NCBI GenBank assembly: GCA_049587755.1
Contig: JBAVEN010000020.1
Coordinates: 28,741-92,740 of the forward strand
Direction of reading: 5' to 3'
DNA: 64,000 nucleotides
From: Bog-375 sp049587755
Lineage (GTDB): Bacteria > Acidobacteriota > Terriglobia > Bryobacterales > Bryobacteraceae
Shown here piece by piece: positions 63,766 through 64,000 of this stretch. The notes beneath the pieces were generated by a model, which made no database searches, had not been told where the DNA came from, and saw only the letters and a list, made by a program, of their open reading frames with translations. Within the stretch, counting starts at the first letter, position 1. Each line of letters starts with the position of its first letter. The position numbers and the translations under genes were made by a program.

Positions 63766-64000
63766 CGGGCAACCCATCCGCCCCGCGAGGGGCGCGACAT
63801 ACTGCTGCACATGGTGCATCGTCGTCCGCTTGTTTCAATCCACGCGCCCCGCGCGGGGCGCGACAAGCCGTTCGCTCTGTGCGGAAGCGAGCACCCCTGT
63901 TTCAATCCACGAGCCCCGCGCGGGGCGCGACGGTTGCGGAGGCGTAAACGGTGGCGGCGGTTACTGGTTTCAATCCACGCGCCCCGCGCGGGGCGCGACA
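63766..64000 (-). CRISPR. CRISPR array, I-C-like repeats, trailer end (continues beyond window)
   Basis: Four 33-base repeats are seen at 63766-63798 (degenerate), 63832-63864, 63899-63931 and 63967-63999. On the plus strand they read GTTTCAATCC-ACGCGCCCCG and then CGCGGGGCGC-GAC. Spacers are 33, 34 and 35 bases. The minus-strand form begins GTCGCGCCCC and ends GTGGATTGAAAC, as in type I-C arrays, so transcription is expected leftward from a leader beyond position 64000. The leftmost copy matches the others at about 25 of 33 positions and marks the old, leader-distal end. One repeat (63899) has a C-to-A change. cas genes are not in the window. Confidence 0.93.

Overview
The window looks like a GC-rich chromosomal segment of an acidobacterium of the Solibacter/Bryobacter type. 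The clearest marker is the secreted protein at 30402-31415, which has the layout of the TIGR03435 family that is strongly expanded in Solibacter-like genomes. Frequent Tat-type signal peptides, TIM-barrel sugar isomerases and decayed fragments of a Ser/Thr kinase and a carboxylesterase fit that group. The taxonomy is inference from gene content; no rRNA gene is present.

Region 1 (1-25.5 kb) opens with the tail of a GH19 chitinase/endolysin-like gene. It continues as an almost unbroken co-directional series of genes, mostly 1-40 bases apart, behind a well-spaced sigma70-like promoter (439-467). The series holds two GMC/cholesterol-oxidase-like flavoenzymes, one fused to an alpha/beta hydrolase whose nucleophile position is Cys. 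It also holds three paralogous RoxA-like di-haem c-type cytochromes, a metallophosphoesterase, a nitroreductase-like protein, an Old-Yellow-Enzyme reductase, an SDR, a 1391-residue AsmA/TamB-like membrane protein, a BON lipoprotein and several proteins I do not recognise. I read it as a candidate oxidative pathway for a hydrophobic substrate (polyisoprenoid, steroid or terpenoid-like lipid), with cytochromes on the periplasmic side and a large envelope protein that could help move lipids. This is the most likely undescribed system in the window.

Region 2 (25.5-34.5 kb) is accessory: a membrane protein, a truncated Ser/Thr kinase, two Tat-exported sugar isomerase/epimerase-like proteins, a carboxylesterase remnant, a PH-domain membrane protein, the TIGR03435 protein and a protoporphyrinogen-oxidase-like FAD enzyme.

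Region 3 (34.5-42.8 kb, minus strand) is a compact housekeeping operon: phoH, ybeY, corC-like, era, a BON protein, an SMP-30 lactonase, a NUDIX hydrolase and mutS2, with many short overlaps.

Region 4 (42.9-55 kb) is mixed: a CoA-transferase, a sorbosone-dehydrogenase-like protein, an orphan RND adaptor, a membrane-anchored FkbM methyltransferase, a Tat-exported esterase, three small zinc-ribbon/membrane proteins, an FtsB-like protein, cutA, a HAD phosphatase and a sensor-kinase-like protein in which the expected phospho-acceptor residues are replaced.

Region 5 (55-62.3 kb, minus strand) holds htrA and the overlapping tilS-ftsH-gph-like operon, preceded by a coiled-coil protein whose GGDEF motif is degenerate.

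Region 6 (62.3-64 kb) is an accessory boundary: the 5' half of a tRNA-Ser(CGA) gene that breaks off after the anticodon stem, a coding-poor stretch, a vapBC toxin-antitoxin pair, and the trailer end of a CRISPR array with I-C-like 33-base repeats that runs off the right edge. The leader and cas genes should lie beyond the window.
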